This document shows positions 53,223 through 61,882 of a DNA stretch of 64,000 nucleotides, piece after piece. The stretch lies in the NCBI RefSeq assembly GCF_047324175.1, contig NZ_CP178732.1:1984001-2048000 (forward strand), given 5' to 3'. The position numbers were made by a program, and so were the translations under genes. Position 1 is the first letter of the stretch, and each line of letters opens with the position of its first letter. Origin of the DNA: Acerihabitans sp015654925 (lineage in GTDB: Bacteria; Pseudomonadota; Gammaproteobacteria; Enterobacterales; Enterobacteriaceae). The notes beneath the pieces are model-generated. The model did no database searches. It was not told the origin of the DNA and was given only the letters and a program-made list of their open reading frames with translations.

Positions 53223-55148
53223 TTAACGGTCAGGGGCGGGGCGGAACTCACGCCAGTAACCAATCAGTTTAAGATAATTATTTTTCACTTCATCAATCAA
53301 TCTGGCGTCTGAGTAGCGGCCGCTTAACCACTGCCGAGAAGGCTCGCCAAAGATAGTGCGACCTACTGCAAAACCCTTCACCCGGGGACTGTCGGCCGCA
53401 GCGGCAAAACCCTGCTTCAACTCCGCTTCCGGGGCGTCCAGACCCAGGATCACAATGCCGCGGCATTGAGGGTCGTAAACGTCAATTAAATGACTTATGA
53501 TTTTCCAATTATCTGTTTGTAATGATGGGAGCTTCCACCAGTCGGGTTGAATGCCTAACTGATAAAATCTCTCAACGATCTGGGCATAGTAATGTTCATC
53601 GCGATCCGGATTGTCCTGAGGGAGAATAATTTCAAGCAACAGATCATGACCAGACAGGTTGCACGCTTGGTACACTTCCTCGATCAATGCTTCCTGCTCT
53701 TCACGCAATTCACGGCTATCTTTCGGGTGATAAAACACTAAACATTTAACCACATGTTCCAGAGGCCAACCGACCAATTGGGTACCTATGCTGCCATGTT
53801 CGAGGCGTAAAGGACGGGAGCCGGGTAATTCAATCGGCCGACCAATCCACCATCCCTCACCGGTAATGGCATTTAATGCTTTTTGGCCGTAAGTCGTGTC
53901 CGCCAGAATTCCGCTGTTGTTCTTTAGGCCCGCTTGGGATGCGGCTTCCCGTGCAGCCTCCAGCAGCAGGAGCTTAAGCTCAGGGATGCGATCTTCGTTC
54001 ACGCCCACTTCATGCGCCATATCGGCCAATTGCTTGCGGTGATCGAAGGCGAACACGCAAAGCTCGGGCCACTGCTGTTTGCGGGTTGTCACCCGGTGCA
54101 GATGATTCAACCGCACATCTTTATCCGGCTGCAATACCGACTTCTCGCGCTGCAGATAGTCATCCAACTCCACTTTGGTGGGCATCGCCGGCGCACAGCC
54201 GTGGCGTGACACCACCAGCGCGCCGCAGGCATTGGCGAAGCGGCAGGCTTTGTCCCAGCCCTCATCGTTGAGGTAGCCGCGCAGCAGGCCGGACATAAAC
54301 GCATCGCCCGCCCCCAGCACGTTGAGCACATCCACTCGTACCCCGCTGTGTAGCCGGACATCATCCCAATCGGCCGGAATATCCCCCTCAAACACGGAGC
54401 ACCCCTGGGCGCCGCGCTTACAGACCAGCGTAGCCTGGCTGGCCTGGCGCACATTGCGCAACGCCGCCAGCGTATCCGTACTGCCGCCGGCGATATGAAA
54501 CTCTTCCTCAGTGCCGACAATCAAATCGAAATGGTGCAGCACCTCCTGCAATTCTCGGGTGACGCGCTCGGAGGAGACGAAACGGGTTTCGCCGTCGCCC
54601 AACGCCGTCAAGCCCCATAATACCGGGCGATAATCAATATCCAATGCCCGGCGCAGGCCGTGGCGCTTGGCCAGTTCCAACGCTTTGATCACCGCCGCGC
54701 GCGTATTGGGATGGGAAAGGTGGGTACCGGTAATGGCCACCGCCCGTGAGGAGGCAATATAGGACTCGTCGATATCGTCCGGGGTCAAGGCCATATCGGC
54801 ACAGTTTTCCCGATAGAAAATCAGCGGAAATGTCTCCTGATCTTTCACTCCGAGGATCACCAGGGCGGTCAGCCGCTCTTTGTCAGTGATCAGGAATTGT
54901 GTGTCCACCCCAGCGCGCTGTAGCTCCTCGCGTAGAAATCGGCCCATATGCTCGTCGCCCACCCGGGCCAGCATGCCTGACTTCAAGCCCTGAACCGCGG
55001 TACCGTACGCCACGTTGCCCGATGAGCCGCCCAGGTATTTTGCAAATGTGCCCATGTCTTCCAGACGGGCGCCGATCTGCTGACCATAAAGGTCAACCGC
55101 AACGCGTCCGATGCAAATCACATCCAACTGCTTTTCAAGTCTGTCCAT
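53223..55148 (-). CDS. iolC: 5-dehydro-2-deoxygluconokinase fused to DUF2090 domain
   Basis: A 641-residue fusion. Residues 1-335 are a PfkB-family kinase ('CIGRVAVDLYGQQIG', 'GGSSGNVAYGTA', and catalytic 'NVLGAGDAFMSGLLRG' with GAGDAF at 279-284), phosphorylating 2-deoxy-5-keto-gluconate. Residues from about 345 to 640 are a DUF2090 domain ('VFAFDHRKQLADMA', 'KCLVFYHP', 'PQCRGIVILGLDAP'), which resembles class I aldolases and may perform the IolJ step to malonate semialdehyde and dihydroxyacetone phosphate. ATG 55148 follows a GGGGG ribosome site; ATG 55154 touches it. It diverges from iolD with a CRP site between. Confidence 0.92.
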   Translation of the reverse strand: MDRLEKQLDVICIGRVAVDLYGQQIGARLEDMGTFAKYLGGSSGNVAYGTAVQGLKSGMLARVGDEHMGRFLREELQRAGVDTQFLITDKERLTALVILGVKDQETFPLIFYRENCADMALTPDDIDESYIASSRAVAITGTHLSHPNTRAAVIKALELAKRHGLRRALDIDYRPVLWGLTALGDGETRFVSSERVTRELQEVLHHFDLIVGTEEEFHIAGGSTDTLAALRNVRQASQATLVCKRGAQGCSVFEGDIPADWDDVRLHSGVRVDVLNVLGAGDAFMSGLLRGYLNDEGWDKACRFANACGALVVSRHGCAPAMPTKVELDDYLQREKSVLQPDKDVRLNHLHRVTTRKQQWPELCVFAFDHRKQLADMAHEVGVNEDRIPELKLLLLEAAREAASQAGLKNNSGILADTTYGQKALNAITGEGWWIGRPIELPGSRPLRLEHGSIGTQLVGWPLEHVVKCLVFYHPKDSRELREEQEALIEEVYQACNLSGHDLLLEIILPQDNPDRDEHYYAQIVERFYQLGIQPDWWKLPSLQTDNWKIISHLIDVYDPQCRGIVILGLDAPEAELKQGFAAAADSPRVKGFAVGRTIFGEPSRQWLSGRYSDARLIDEVKNNYLKLIGYWREFRPAPDR

Positions 55149-55254
55149 AACCATCCCCCTTCAAAACATTGATTGAGCAAGAGTGTTTACAGGCATTTTA
55201 AGAAGCAAAAATTTTATTTTCAATATAAATTAAAATATATTTTTCGATTAATCA

Positions 55255-55270
55255 TGTGATTTAAATCACG
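55255..55270. promoter_or_regulatory. CRP-cAMP binding site
   Basis: TGTGATTTAAATCACG matches TGTGA-N6-TCACA at nine of ten positions, and its inner 14 bases are a perfect palindrome. It lies 107 bases upstream of iolC and 285 upstream of iolD, so it may activate either or both divergent promoters. Confidence 0.75.
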
Positions 55271-55445
55271 TTTTGGATATGGCAATGTATCGGATAATTA
55301 TATTTAATTATTATTTTACAATAAGTTAATCGTTATTCATTCTCTTTTTTCGGCATGGCAGGAATTTTTCCATTGTTGGAATTCTAGTTTTCATTTTTTG
55401 ATCTTGTTCTCAAAATGGATAATAAATTTTATTATATATTGATAT

Positions 55446-55461
55446 GGAAATTTTTTATTTC
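55446..55461. promoter_or_regulatory. Candidate iol regulator motif, iolD copy
   Basis: GGAAATTTTTTATTTC is a near-palindrome (GAAAT...ATTTC) 94 bases before iolD, the best-formed of four similar motifs in iol promoters. Confidence 0.35.
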
Positions 55462-55554
55462 ATACTGTGGGCATAGAAACTTAAACCTCATTTCGTGGCA
55501 GTCGAGCCTTGGCGGATGGCTCTCATGAATAAGGCTTATCAAACAGGGGGGGTA

Positions 55555-57495
55555 ATGAAAACAATCCGATTAACAACAGCCCAAGCATTGGTGCGTTTCC
55601 TGGATAACCAGTATGTTGAAGTAGATGGTACCGAGATAAAATTCGTCAAAGGGATTTTTGCCATTTTTGGTCATGGCAATGTGTTGGGGCTTGGACAGGC
55701 GCTGGAAGAGGACTGTGGTCAACTGTCTGTGCGTCAAGGACGTAACGAACAAGGGATGGCGCATGTCGCCACGGGTTTTGCCAAGCAGAAATTGCGTCAG
55801 CAAATCTATGCCTGTACCTCATCGGTGGGGCCTGGCGCCGCCAATATGATCACGGCTGCGGCGACCGCCAGCGCCAACCGCATCCCGCTGCTGCTGCTGC
55901 CTGGTGATGTTTATGCCACCCGCCAGCCGGATCCCGTGCTGCAGCAGATTGAACAGAGTCACGACCTCAGCATCAGCACCAACGATGCTTTTCGCCCGGT
56001 CAGCAAATACTGGGATCGTATCAGCCGGCCGGAACAACTGATGAGCGCATGCATCAATGCGATGCGTGTACTGACAGATCCTGCGGAAACCGGCGCGGTC
56101 ACGCTGTGCCTGCCGCAGGATGTGCAGGGGGAAGCCTGGGACTATCCTGATTATTTCTTTGCCAAGCGAGTACATCGGCTGGAACGTCACCTCCCCACCG
56201 CCGCCATGCTGGCGGATGCCGCCCGGCTGCTGGCCGGTAAACGCCGTCCGCTGATAATATGCGGTGGCGGCGTCAAATACTCGCAGGCAGAGGCGGCCCT
56301 ACTGCGTTTTGCCGAGCAGTTTCAGTTGCCGATTGCGGAAACCCAGGCCGGCAAGGGCGCCATCGCGTCCGGCCATCCTCTCAACGTCGGTGGCATCGGC
56401 GAGACCGGCGGGCTAGCGGCCAACCTGCTGGCCAAGGAGGCAGATGTGATCATCGGCGTAGGAACGCGTTATACCGACTTCACGACGTCTTCGAAATGGA
56501 TCTTCCAGAATCCAGAGGTGGGCTTTCTCAATATTAATGTCAACCGCTTCGATGCGTTGAAGCTGGATGGTGTGGAACTGGTCGCAGATGCGCGCGCAGC
56601 GCTTGATGCACTGAAACAGCGACTGGCCAACGATGGCTATCAATCCGCCTGGGGTCAGGGGGTCGCTGAAGCGCGAACTCGGTATCAGCAGGAAGTGGAA
56701 AGAGTTTACAGCGTGGAATATACCGGTGATGACTTCGTCCCCGAGATTGACGACCATCTCGTCAGGGAACAGGTATACGCCGAATTTGAGCGGTTGACGG
56801 ACTCGCTGCTCACCCAAAGCCGGGTGCTAGGCGTACTTAACCAGGCATTACTGCCGGGCGCGGTGATTGTTGCTGCATCGGGAAGCCTGCCGGGCGACTT
56901 GCAACGCGTTTGGCAAAGTCGCGGAGAGAATGACTATCACGTGGAGTATGGCTATTCCTGCATGGGGTATGAAGTTAATGCAGCGCTGGGCGTCAAACTG
57001 GCGGAGCCGGAACGGGAAGTCTATGCACTGGTGGGCGACGGTTCCTTCATGATGCTGCATTCCGAACTGATCACCTCATTGCAGGAAGGAAAAAAAATCA
57101 ATGTGGTACTTTTCGACAATATGGCAAATGGTTGCATCAACAACCTGCAAATGGAACACGGCATGAACAGTTTTTATACCGAGTTCCGTTACCACAAGGA
57201 AGGCGGGGGCCAACAGGATGGCGGACTCATTCCGGTGGATTTTGCCAAAATCGCCGAGGGTTACGGCTGCAAGAGCTATCGGGTGACGACACTGGATCAA
57301 TTGCATCACGCTTTGGCGGATGCCCGCCAGCAGACGGTATCAACCTTGATTGATATTAAAGTGCTGCCGAAAACCATGGTGCATAAATACCTGAGCTGGT
57401 GGCGGGTCGGCGGCGCGCAAGTCTCTCGCAGCGAACGGGTTCAGGCGGTGGCACGGATGTTGGCGGAAAATATCGATAAAGCGCGGCGGTATTAA
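55555..57495 (+). CDS. iolD: 3D-(3,5/4)-trihydroxycyclohexane-1,2-dione acylhydrolase
   Basis: A 646-residue ThDP-dependent enzyme opening the diketo ring to 5-deoxyglucuronate. The N-terminal ThDP glutamate is Glu65 ('RQGRNEQGMAHVA'), and the C-terminal ThDP/Mg motif is 'VGDGSFMMLHSELIT...FDN'. 'TSSVGPGAANMITAAATA' and 'QQIEQSHDLSISTNDAFRPV' are characteristic of IolD. ATG 55555 follows GGGGGGT; upstream in-frame ATGs lack such a site. It starts a rightward operon of IolH-like protein and, after a terminator, symporter, IolE, UPF0303 and IolG. Confidence 0.95.
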   Translation: MKTIRLTTAQALVRFLDNQYVEVDGTEIKFVKGIFAIFGHGNVLGLGQALEEDCGQLSVRQGRNEQGMAHVATGFAKQKLRQQIYACTSSVGPGAANMITAAATASANRIPLLLLPGDVYATRQPDPVLQQIEQSHDLSISTNDAFRPVSKYWDRISRPEQLMSACINAMRVLTDPAETGAVTLCLPQDVQGEAWDYPDYFFAKRVHRLERHLPTAAMLADAARLLAGKRRPLIICGGGVKYSQAEAALLRFAEQFQLPIAETQAGKGAIASGHPLNVGGIGETGGLAANLLAKEADVIIGVGTRYTDFTTSSKWIFQNPEVGFLNINVNRFDALKLDGVELVADARAALDALKQRLANDGYQSAWGQGVAEARTRYQQEVERVYSVEYTGDDFVPEIDDHLVREQVYAEFERLTDSLLTQSRVLGVLNQALLPGAVIVAASGSLPGDLQRVWQSRGENDYHVEYGYSCMGYEVNAALGVKLAEPEREVYALVGDGSFMMLHSELITSLQEGKKINVVLFDNMANGCINNLQMEHGMNSFYTEFRYHKEGGGQQDGGLIPVDFAKIAEGYGCKSYRVTTLDQLHHALADARQQTVSTLIDIKVLPKTMVHKYLSWWRVGGAQVSRSERVQAVARMLAENIDKARRY

Positions 57496-57519
57496 AAGTT
57501 CCTATTGGAGATAATGACG

Positions 57520-58404
57520 ATGAAAGTTGCCTTTGACGTCGATGTGATAAAGGATTTGCCGATTACCCAGATGGTGCGACAAGTATCCGAGTGGGGATAT
57601 AAATATATCGAACAGTCCCCCCATCCACGCATCAACCCGTTTTATAAGCATCCCAAGGCAAGTCGGGAAACCATGGCCGAATATAAGAGTGCGTTACAGA
57701 ATTACGGCGTGGAAATATCTTCTTTTATTGTGGTCTACCGCTGGTCGGGTCCGGATGAGTTGCGCCGCCAGGCGGCGGTCAAGAACTGGAAGCGCATCAT
57801 TGAGGTTGCGGCGGAAATGGGCGTCCAGGTCATTAATACTGAACTGAGCGGTACGCCTGATGAACCGGAAATCTGTGAGGAAATGTGGTATCGCTCGATG
57901 GAAGAGTTGTTGCCGATCATCGAGCGAGAAGGGATCAGGGTGGAAATTCAGTCCCACCCCTGGGACTTCTGTGAACTAAACGATGAAACCGCCGATTTGG
58001 TTAAGTCTTTGCGCAGTGATAACGTGACTTATCTTTATAGCGCTCCCCATACTTTTTTTTATGACAAAGGTAAAGGGGACGTATCGCATATGCTCAAGTA
58101 TGCAGGCGGTGATTTATCCCATGTTCTGCTGGCCGATACCATGAATCATACTTTGAACTGCCGCTATATCGTTAATCCGCCAGGCGTCAACGCTACTATC
58201 CATCAGCATGTGGGGTTAGGGGAGGGTGAAGTGGATTTTGATAGCTTGTTTAAAACCTTAAAGGAAATGAACTTTGCGAATAAGAAATTCAATGTGGGCG
58301 GCGAGTCGATCATTACGGCTTCACTGTTTGGATATCCTGAAAAGATGAGCATTCAGGCGGTGGAAACGCGTGAGCGTATAGAGCGAGAACTTTTGGGGAA
58401 GTAG
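57520..58404 (+). CDS. Sugar phosphate isomerase/epimerase-family TIM-barrel protein (IolH-like)
   Basis: A 294-residue TIM-barrel protein: 'MKVAFDVDVIKDLPITQM' at the N-terminus, 'YIEQSPHPRINPFYKHPKA', 'RVEIQSHPWDFCE', 'HMLKYAGGDLSHVLLADTMN' and 'HQHVGLGEGEVDFDSLF' at the C-terminus. The pattern matches IolH of Bacillus-type inositol loci. GGAG lies nine bases before ATG 57520 and three before ATG 57514, so the former is preferred. It follows iolD by 24 bases. IolH proteins have no firmly proven reaction; inosose or keto-inositol isomerisation is the usual proposal. Confidence 0.82.
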   Translation: MKVAFDVDVIKDLPITQMVRQVSEWGYKYIEQSPHPRINPFYKHPKASRETMAEYKSALQNYGVEISSFIVVYRWSGPDELRRQAAVKNWKRIIEVAAEMGVQVINTELSGTPDEPEICEEMWYRSMEELLPIIEREGIRVEIQSHPWDFCELNDETADLVKSLRSDNVTYLYSAPHTFFYDKGKGDVSHMLKYAGGDLSHVLLADTMNHTLNCRYIVNPPGVNATIHQHVGLGEGEVDFDSLFKTLKEMNFANKKFNVGGESIITASLFGYPEKMSIQAVETRERIERELLGK

Positions 58405-58425
58405 GTTAAATGGAATAAGGTTGTT

Positions 58426-58463
58426 CTCTGCGAGATTGATGTCATTATCGCGGTCTCGCAGAG
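58426..58463. repeat. Inverted repeat after the IolH-like gene
   Basis: CTCTGCGAGA and TCTCGCAGAG are perfect ten-base arms 18 bases apart, with no T-run after them. It may stabilise the 3' end of the upstream mRNA. Confidence 0.5.
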
Positions 58464-58504
58464 TAATGATCTGCATGTCAGCATGATTTCGCTTATTTAA
58501 AATA

Positions 58505-58534
58505 TCACCACGCAATGTGGTGACTGTTGTTTTT
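58505..58534 (+). terminator. Rho-independent terminator after the iolD operon
   Basis: TCACCAC and GTGGTGA form a seven-pair stem with a five-base loop, followed by CTG and then TTGTTTTT. It is about 100 bases after the IolH-like gene stop and 200 before the symporter. Confidence 0.6.
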
Positions 58535-58605
58535 AAAAATAAAATATTGGTTTTGACTTGGCTTCATTTATCATTTGAAGGAACAATGCTTGCTATTAAC
58601 CTAGC

Positions 58606-58620
58606 GGGAAATTTTTTATG
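58606..58620. promoter_or_regulatory. Candidate iol regulator motif, symporter copy
   Basis: GGGAAATTTTTTATG shares GAAATTTTTTAT with the iolD site and lies 117 bases before the symporter. The right arm is degenerate. Confidence 0.3.
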
Positions 58621-58736
58621 TTTTTTATAGGGCGCCGTTTATAGGTGTGCTGCAATTAATTTAATTCTCAACCCGAGCATACCCCGCTTATGAACTGTTA
58701 TTACAGCTAAAGGTGTGTATCAAACATAAGGGCATG

Positions 58737-60197
58737 ATGAAAATGAATAGTAGTGGAAAAACGAAACATAATCTCGCTTATGTCATAGCAATATGTAGTG
58801 TGGCGGCACTAGGCGGATTACTTCAAGGGTATGATACATCGGTAATTTCAGGCGTTATTGAACCTTTGAATCAATATTTTTCTTTAACACCCTCACAGAC
58901 CGGATGGGCTGTTTCAAGTATCGTGATTGGCTGCGTCGCGGGTGCTTACCTGGCCGGCGCGCTGGCTGACCGCTATGGTCGGAAAATGGCACTCATTATC
59001 ACTGTTTTCTTGATGATGATTTCTGTTTTGGGAATGGCCCTTGCCACCAACTTTACGTGGTTTATTATCTTCAGGATACTTGGAGGATTCGGTATTGGCC
59101 TGGCTTCTGTCGTCTCGCCAATTTATATGACCGAAGTGGCCCCAAGCGAATACCGTGGTCGGGTTGTAACCATGAATATGATCTGCTTTGTTGGTGGTCA
59201 AGTCCTTGTTTTGATAGTGAACTATCTGATTGTAAGAAGTGCGGGGGAATCGTGGATAGTTGAACAGGGTTGGCGTTATATGTTGGGATTCGGTTTTATC
59301 CCTTGCGTATTGTTTTTAATATTTGTTGGTTTCATCCCAGAGTCGCCACGCTGGAATGTCATGAAAGGGCGTGATAGCGCTGCTCTTCACACCTTGACTC
59401 GAATCTCGAATGAATCACATGCTCACAGTGTTTTACAGGATATTAAAGATTCCTTTATTATCAAAACACCAGCGGAACAAGCAAAAGCCAACGTTACGGG
59501 AAAACCCAATAAGAGTGCTATTTTTATTATAATAGCCATTTTAATTGCGTGTTTTAATCAACTTACCGGCATAAATGTTATTCAATATTTTGGCCCCACT
59601 TTATTGATGAATGTCACGGGCAATATGCAGGAGGCCATGTTTATGGTGACCTGGCTCGCAGGCCTTCAATTTCTGGGGGTTTTAGCCGGGATGTCGATGG
59701 TTGATCGTTTAGGACGCCGGAAATTATTATTGATAGGGTCTTTTGGCACGTTCGTATGCCTCGCATTAACTTTTGCGACATTCTATTTCGGGGTACGAGG
59801 GTTTACCTCTATCATCGGCTTGCTGGGATTTATGTTCATTTTCGGCATGACGTGGGCACAAATAGCCTGGACCGTGGTAGGAGAAATTTTGCCTAATCGT
59901 TTGCGAGCGATGGGTATGGGATTGGCTTATGCCGCCATGTGGGGTTCTAATTTTATCATTAGCCAGATTTTCCCGGTATTGAATGATAATCCCTGGTTGC
60001 GTGAAAAATTTCATGGTGGATTTCCGCTTCTGCTGTTCTCCATTTGCTGTTTGATATCGTGGTTGTTCGTTCATCGCTACCTGCCCGAAACGAAAGGTGT
60101 TGCTTTGGAAAAAATTGAAGAGCTGATTGTTTTCGGTAAAAAAGGGCAAAGTCAGGGAAAAGATTCAGTAGCGGCCACAGACTTATCTGTCAAATGA
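58737..60197 (+). CDS. Sugar-porter-family symporter (IolT-like)
   Basis: A 486-residue sugar porter: 'GGLLQGYDTSVISGVIEPL' in helix 1, 'ALADRYGRKMALI', 'PIYMTEVAPSEYRGRVV', 'GFIPESPRWNVMKGR' (PESPR motif), 'FNQLTGINVIQYFGPTLL' in helix 7 and 'YLPETKGVALEKIE' at the end. Possible starts are 58737 and 58743 (AAGGG four and ten bases upstream); a GTG at 58713 is less likely. It is 12 bases before iolE, so myo-inositol uptake is the obvious role. It differs from the symporter at 43436 in the helix-1 loop (LLQGYD versus LLFGYD). Confidence 0.9.
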   Translation: MKMNSSGKTKHNLAYVIAICSVAALGGLLQGYDTSVISGVIEPLNQYFSLTPSQTGWAVSSIVIGCVAGAYLAGALADRYGRKMALIITVFLMMISVLGMALATNFTWFIIFRILGGFGIGLASVVSPIYMTEVAPSEYRGRVVTMNMICFVGGQVLVLIVNYLIVRSAGESWIVEQGWRYMLGFGFIPCVLFLIFVGFIPESPRWNVMKGRDSAALHTLTRISNESHAHSVLQDIKDSFIIKTPAEQAKANVTGKPNKSAIFIIIAILIACFNQLTGINVIQYFGPTLLMNVTGNMQEAMFMVTWLAGLQFLGVLAGMSMVDRLGRRKLLLIGSFGTFVCLALTFATFYFGVRGFTSIIGLLGFMFIFGMTWAQIAWTVVGEILPNRLRAMGMGLAYAAMWGSNFIISQIFPVLNDNPWLREKFHGGFPLLLFSICCLISWLFVHRYLPETKGVALEKIEELIVFGKKGQSQGKDSVAATDLSVK

Positions 60198-60209
60198 GGA
60201 GATGTTATC

Positions 60210-61133
60210 ATGGCTATACATATTGCAAATGCACCCTGTAGTTGGGGTGTGGATGATCCTAAAAATCCGAATCTTCCTCCTTGGACGAAAGTGCTCAAGG
60301 AAGCCTGCCAAGCGGGTTATAAAAGTATCGAACTCGGCCCATGGACTTATTTGCCTACTGACGCTGATAAATTGACTCAAGCATTGAATCAATATCAGCT
60401 ATCAATCGTCGCTGGCACGATTTTCGATGATTTGGTCAGCGAAGAGAATTTCGGTAATATGATTGAACTTACCCACAATATTTGCCGGAATATCTCGATA
60501 ATTCCTACCGCACAAAAAACGCATGGTATTAATTATCCGGCGCCGTATTTGGTGATTATAGATTTTGGCAATCCAGATCGCGCCCGTTATGCAGGACATC
60601 CCGATAAATCTCCCCGTTTAAATGCGGTGAATTGGCAGCGTATGATTGAACATATCAAAGAGATTAGTCGCATTGCCTGGAATGAATACGGCGTGCGGCC
60701 TGTGATACATCCTCATGCCGGAGGAAGCATCGAATTTGCGGATGAAATTGAGCAGCTCGCAAAAGATATTCCATACGCTATCGCAGGACTCTGTCTTGAC
60801 ACGGGACATCTTTATTACTCAGGAATGGATCCGGTCACATGGCTCACGCGTTATTTCGATCATTTGGATTATATCCACTTCAAGGATGTCAACCAGGCGG
60901 TACATCAAGATGTGCTTAGCAGGGGACTGGATTTCTTTTCCGCCGCTGGGGAAGGGATTATGTGTCCGATAGGTAAAGGTGCTATTGATTATCCGGCGAT
61001 AAAAACGTTGCTGGACCAACGAGGATATCAGGGCTGGATCACCATCGAACAAGAGCGCGATCCGCTGCAAGCTGAAGGCAGCTTGCATGATGTGAGCGAA
61101 AGCCTCCGCTACCTGAAGTCTGTTGGTTTCTGA
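60210..61133 (+). CDS. iolE: Inosose dehydratase
   Basis: A 307-residue IolE that dehydrates 2-keto-myo-inositol to the cyclohexanedione used by IolD. Family marks are the N-terminal 'IANAPCSWGVDDPKNPNLPP', 'IELGPWTYLPTD', 'VIHPHAGGSIEFADEIEQL', 'LCLDTGHLYYSGMDP', 'DYIHFKDVNQAVHQDV' and 'GWITIEQERDP', which together hold the Glu/Asp/His/Glu metal site. GAGGAGATG precedes ATG 60210. It is co-transcribed with the symporter. Confidence 0.93.
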   Translation: MAIHIANAPCSWGVDDPKNPNLPPWTKVLKEACQAGYKSIELGPWTYLPTDADKLTQALNQYQLSIVAGTIFDDLVSEENFGNMIELTHNICRNISIIPTAQKTHGINYPAPYLVIIDFGNPDRARYAGHPDKSPRLNAVNWQRMIEHIKEISRIAWNEYGVRPVIHPHAGGSIEFADEIEQLAKDIPYAIAGLCLDTGHLYYSGMDPVTWLTRYFDHLDYIHFKDVNQAVHQDVLSRGLDFFSAAGEGIMCPIGKGAIDYPAIKTLLDQRGYQGWITIEQERDPLQAEGSLHDVSESLRYLKSVGF

Positions 61134-61347
61134 AACAAAGGGCGCTTCACAATGATTAATGGCATTGAACCACTCCAGCGTATTTCTGAAAACCGAATGT
61201 CAGGGCTGAGCAAATTGCCGTTAGCTGTGGATTGAACATGATATGAAATCTGCCCATGCTGCAACTAAGGGAGCAGATTTCAATATCCAATAACGTGTAC
61301 CGGTTTGCCTGCTTATATAGGCCTGGTCAGTTTTAAAAGGAATCACT

Positions 61348-61830
61348 ATGTCAGAAATCCCATCCATAAACGATATTCTAGATCAAGAAGAGCATATCCG
61401 AGTAAGGGGTTTTGATTTTAACGCCGCTTGGTTTATTGGTTATCACATCCGCGAAAAAGCGATTGCCGAAAAATTGCCAATTGCATTTGAGGTCTATGCG
61501 TTTGGACAAACGCTTTTTTTTACGGCCCTGCAAGGTTCTAGTCGTGAGCACTTTGAATGGATTGCCAGGAAAAGAAATACAGTATTAAGAAATGCACATT
61601 CCTCTTTATTATCTGAGCTAAAAAATAAAGATGATAATATATCAATGGAAGAGCTTCCTTATATTGATGCCTTTCAGTATACAGACAGCGGGGGTAGTTT
61701 CCCTATACTTATGAGTAGTGGGGCAGTCATTGGCGCGGTCACCGTCAGTGGTTTAGCTTCATATGCCGACCACCAGCTAGCGGCCTGGGGCATTGAAAGA
61801 TATCTTGAACAAACCAGCGTTCATAGCTAA
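61348..61830 (+). CDS. UPF0303 / heme-degrading-domain (HbpS/GlcG-like) protein
   Basis: A 160-residue protein of the UPF0303 family (heme-degrading domain, PF03928-type fold). It shows 'FDFNAAWFIGYHIREKAI', 'AFGQTLFFTALQGSS', 'WIARKRNTVLRNAHSS' and 'SGGSFPILMSSGAVIGAVTVSG', the last with the glycine-rich turn shared with GlcG/HbpS. AAAAGGA precedes ATG 61348. It lies between iolE and iolG on the same strand. The family has no established role in inositol use; its position here suggests an accessory or stress-related function. Confidence 0.8.
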   Translation: MSEIPSINDILDQEEHIRVRGFDFNAAWFIGYHIREKAIAEKLPIAFEVYAFGQTLFFTALQGSSREHFEWIARKRNTVLRNAHSSLLSELKNKDDNISMEELPYIDAFQYTDSGGSFPILMSSGAVIGAVTVSGLASYADHQLAAWGIERYLEQTSVHS

Positions 61831-61882
61831 TTGCTATCCATGAATCATGAGTAGGTGTAGTTGATTAAGACTGAGGTGCGTT

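Larger units (their letters stand above)
55149..55554. other. Divergent iolC-iolD promoter region
   Basis: About 400 AT-rich bases carrying the promoters for leftward iolC and rightward iolD, a CRP site (55255-55270) and a motif at 55446-55461. No gene is supported. Confidence 0.6.
58405..58736. other. Intergenic region with two hairpins before the symporter gene
   Basis: About 330 bases containing the hairpins at 58426-58463 and 58505-58534 and the motif at 58606-58620. It appears to end the iolD transcript and start a new one. Confidence 0.6.

Noticed and set aside
53129..53263. Longer N-terminus for the YfcJ-like MFS gene
   Set aside because: The extension is atypical for the family and overlaps iolC. 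ATG 53128 has a strong GGAGAG site.
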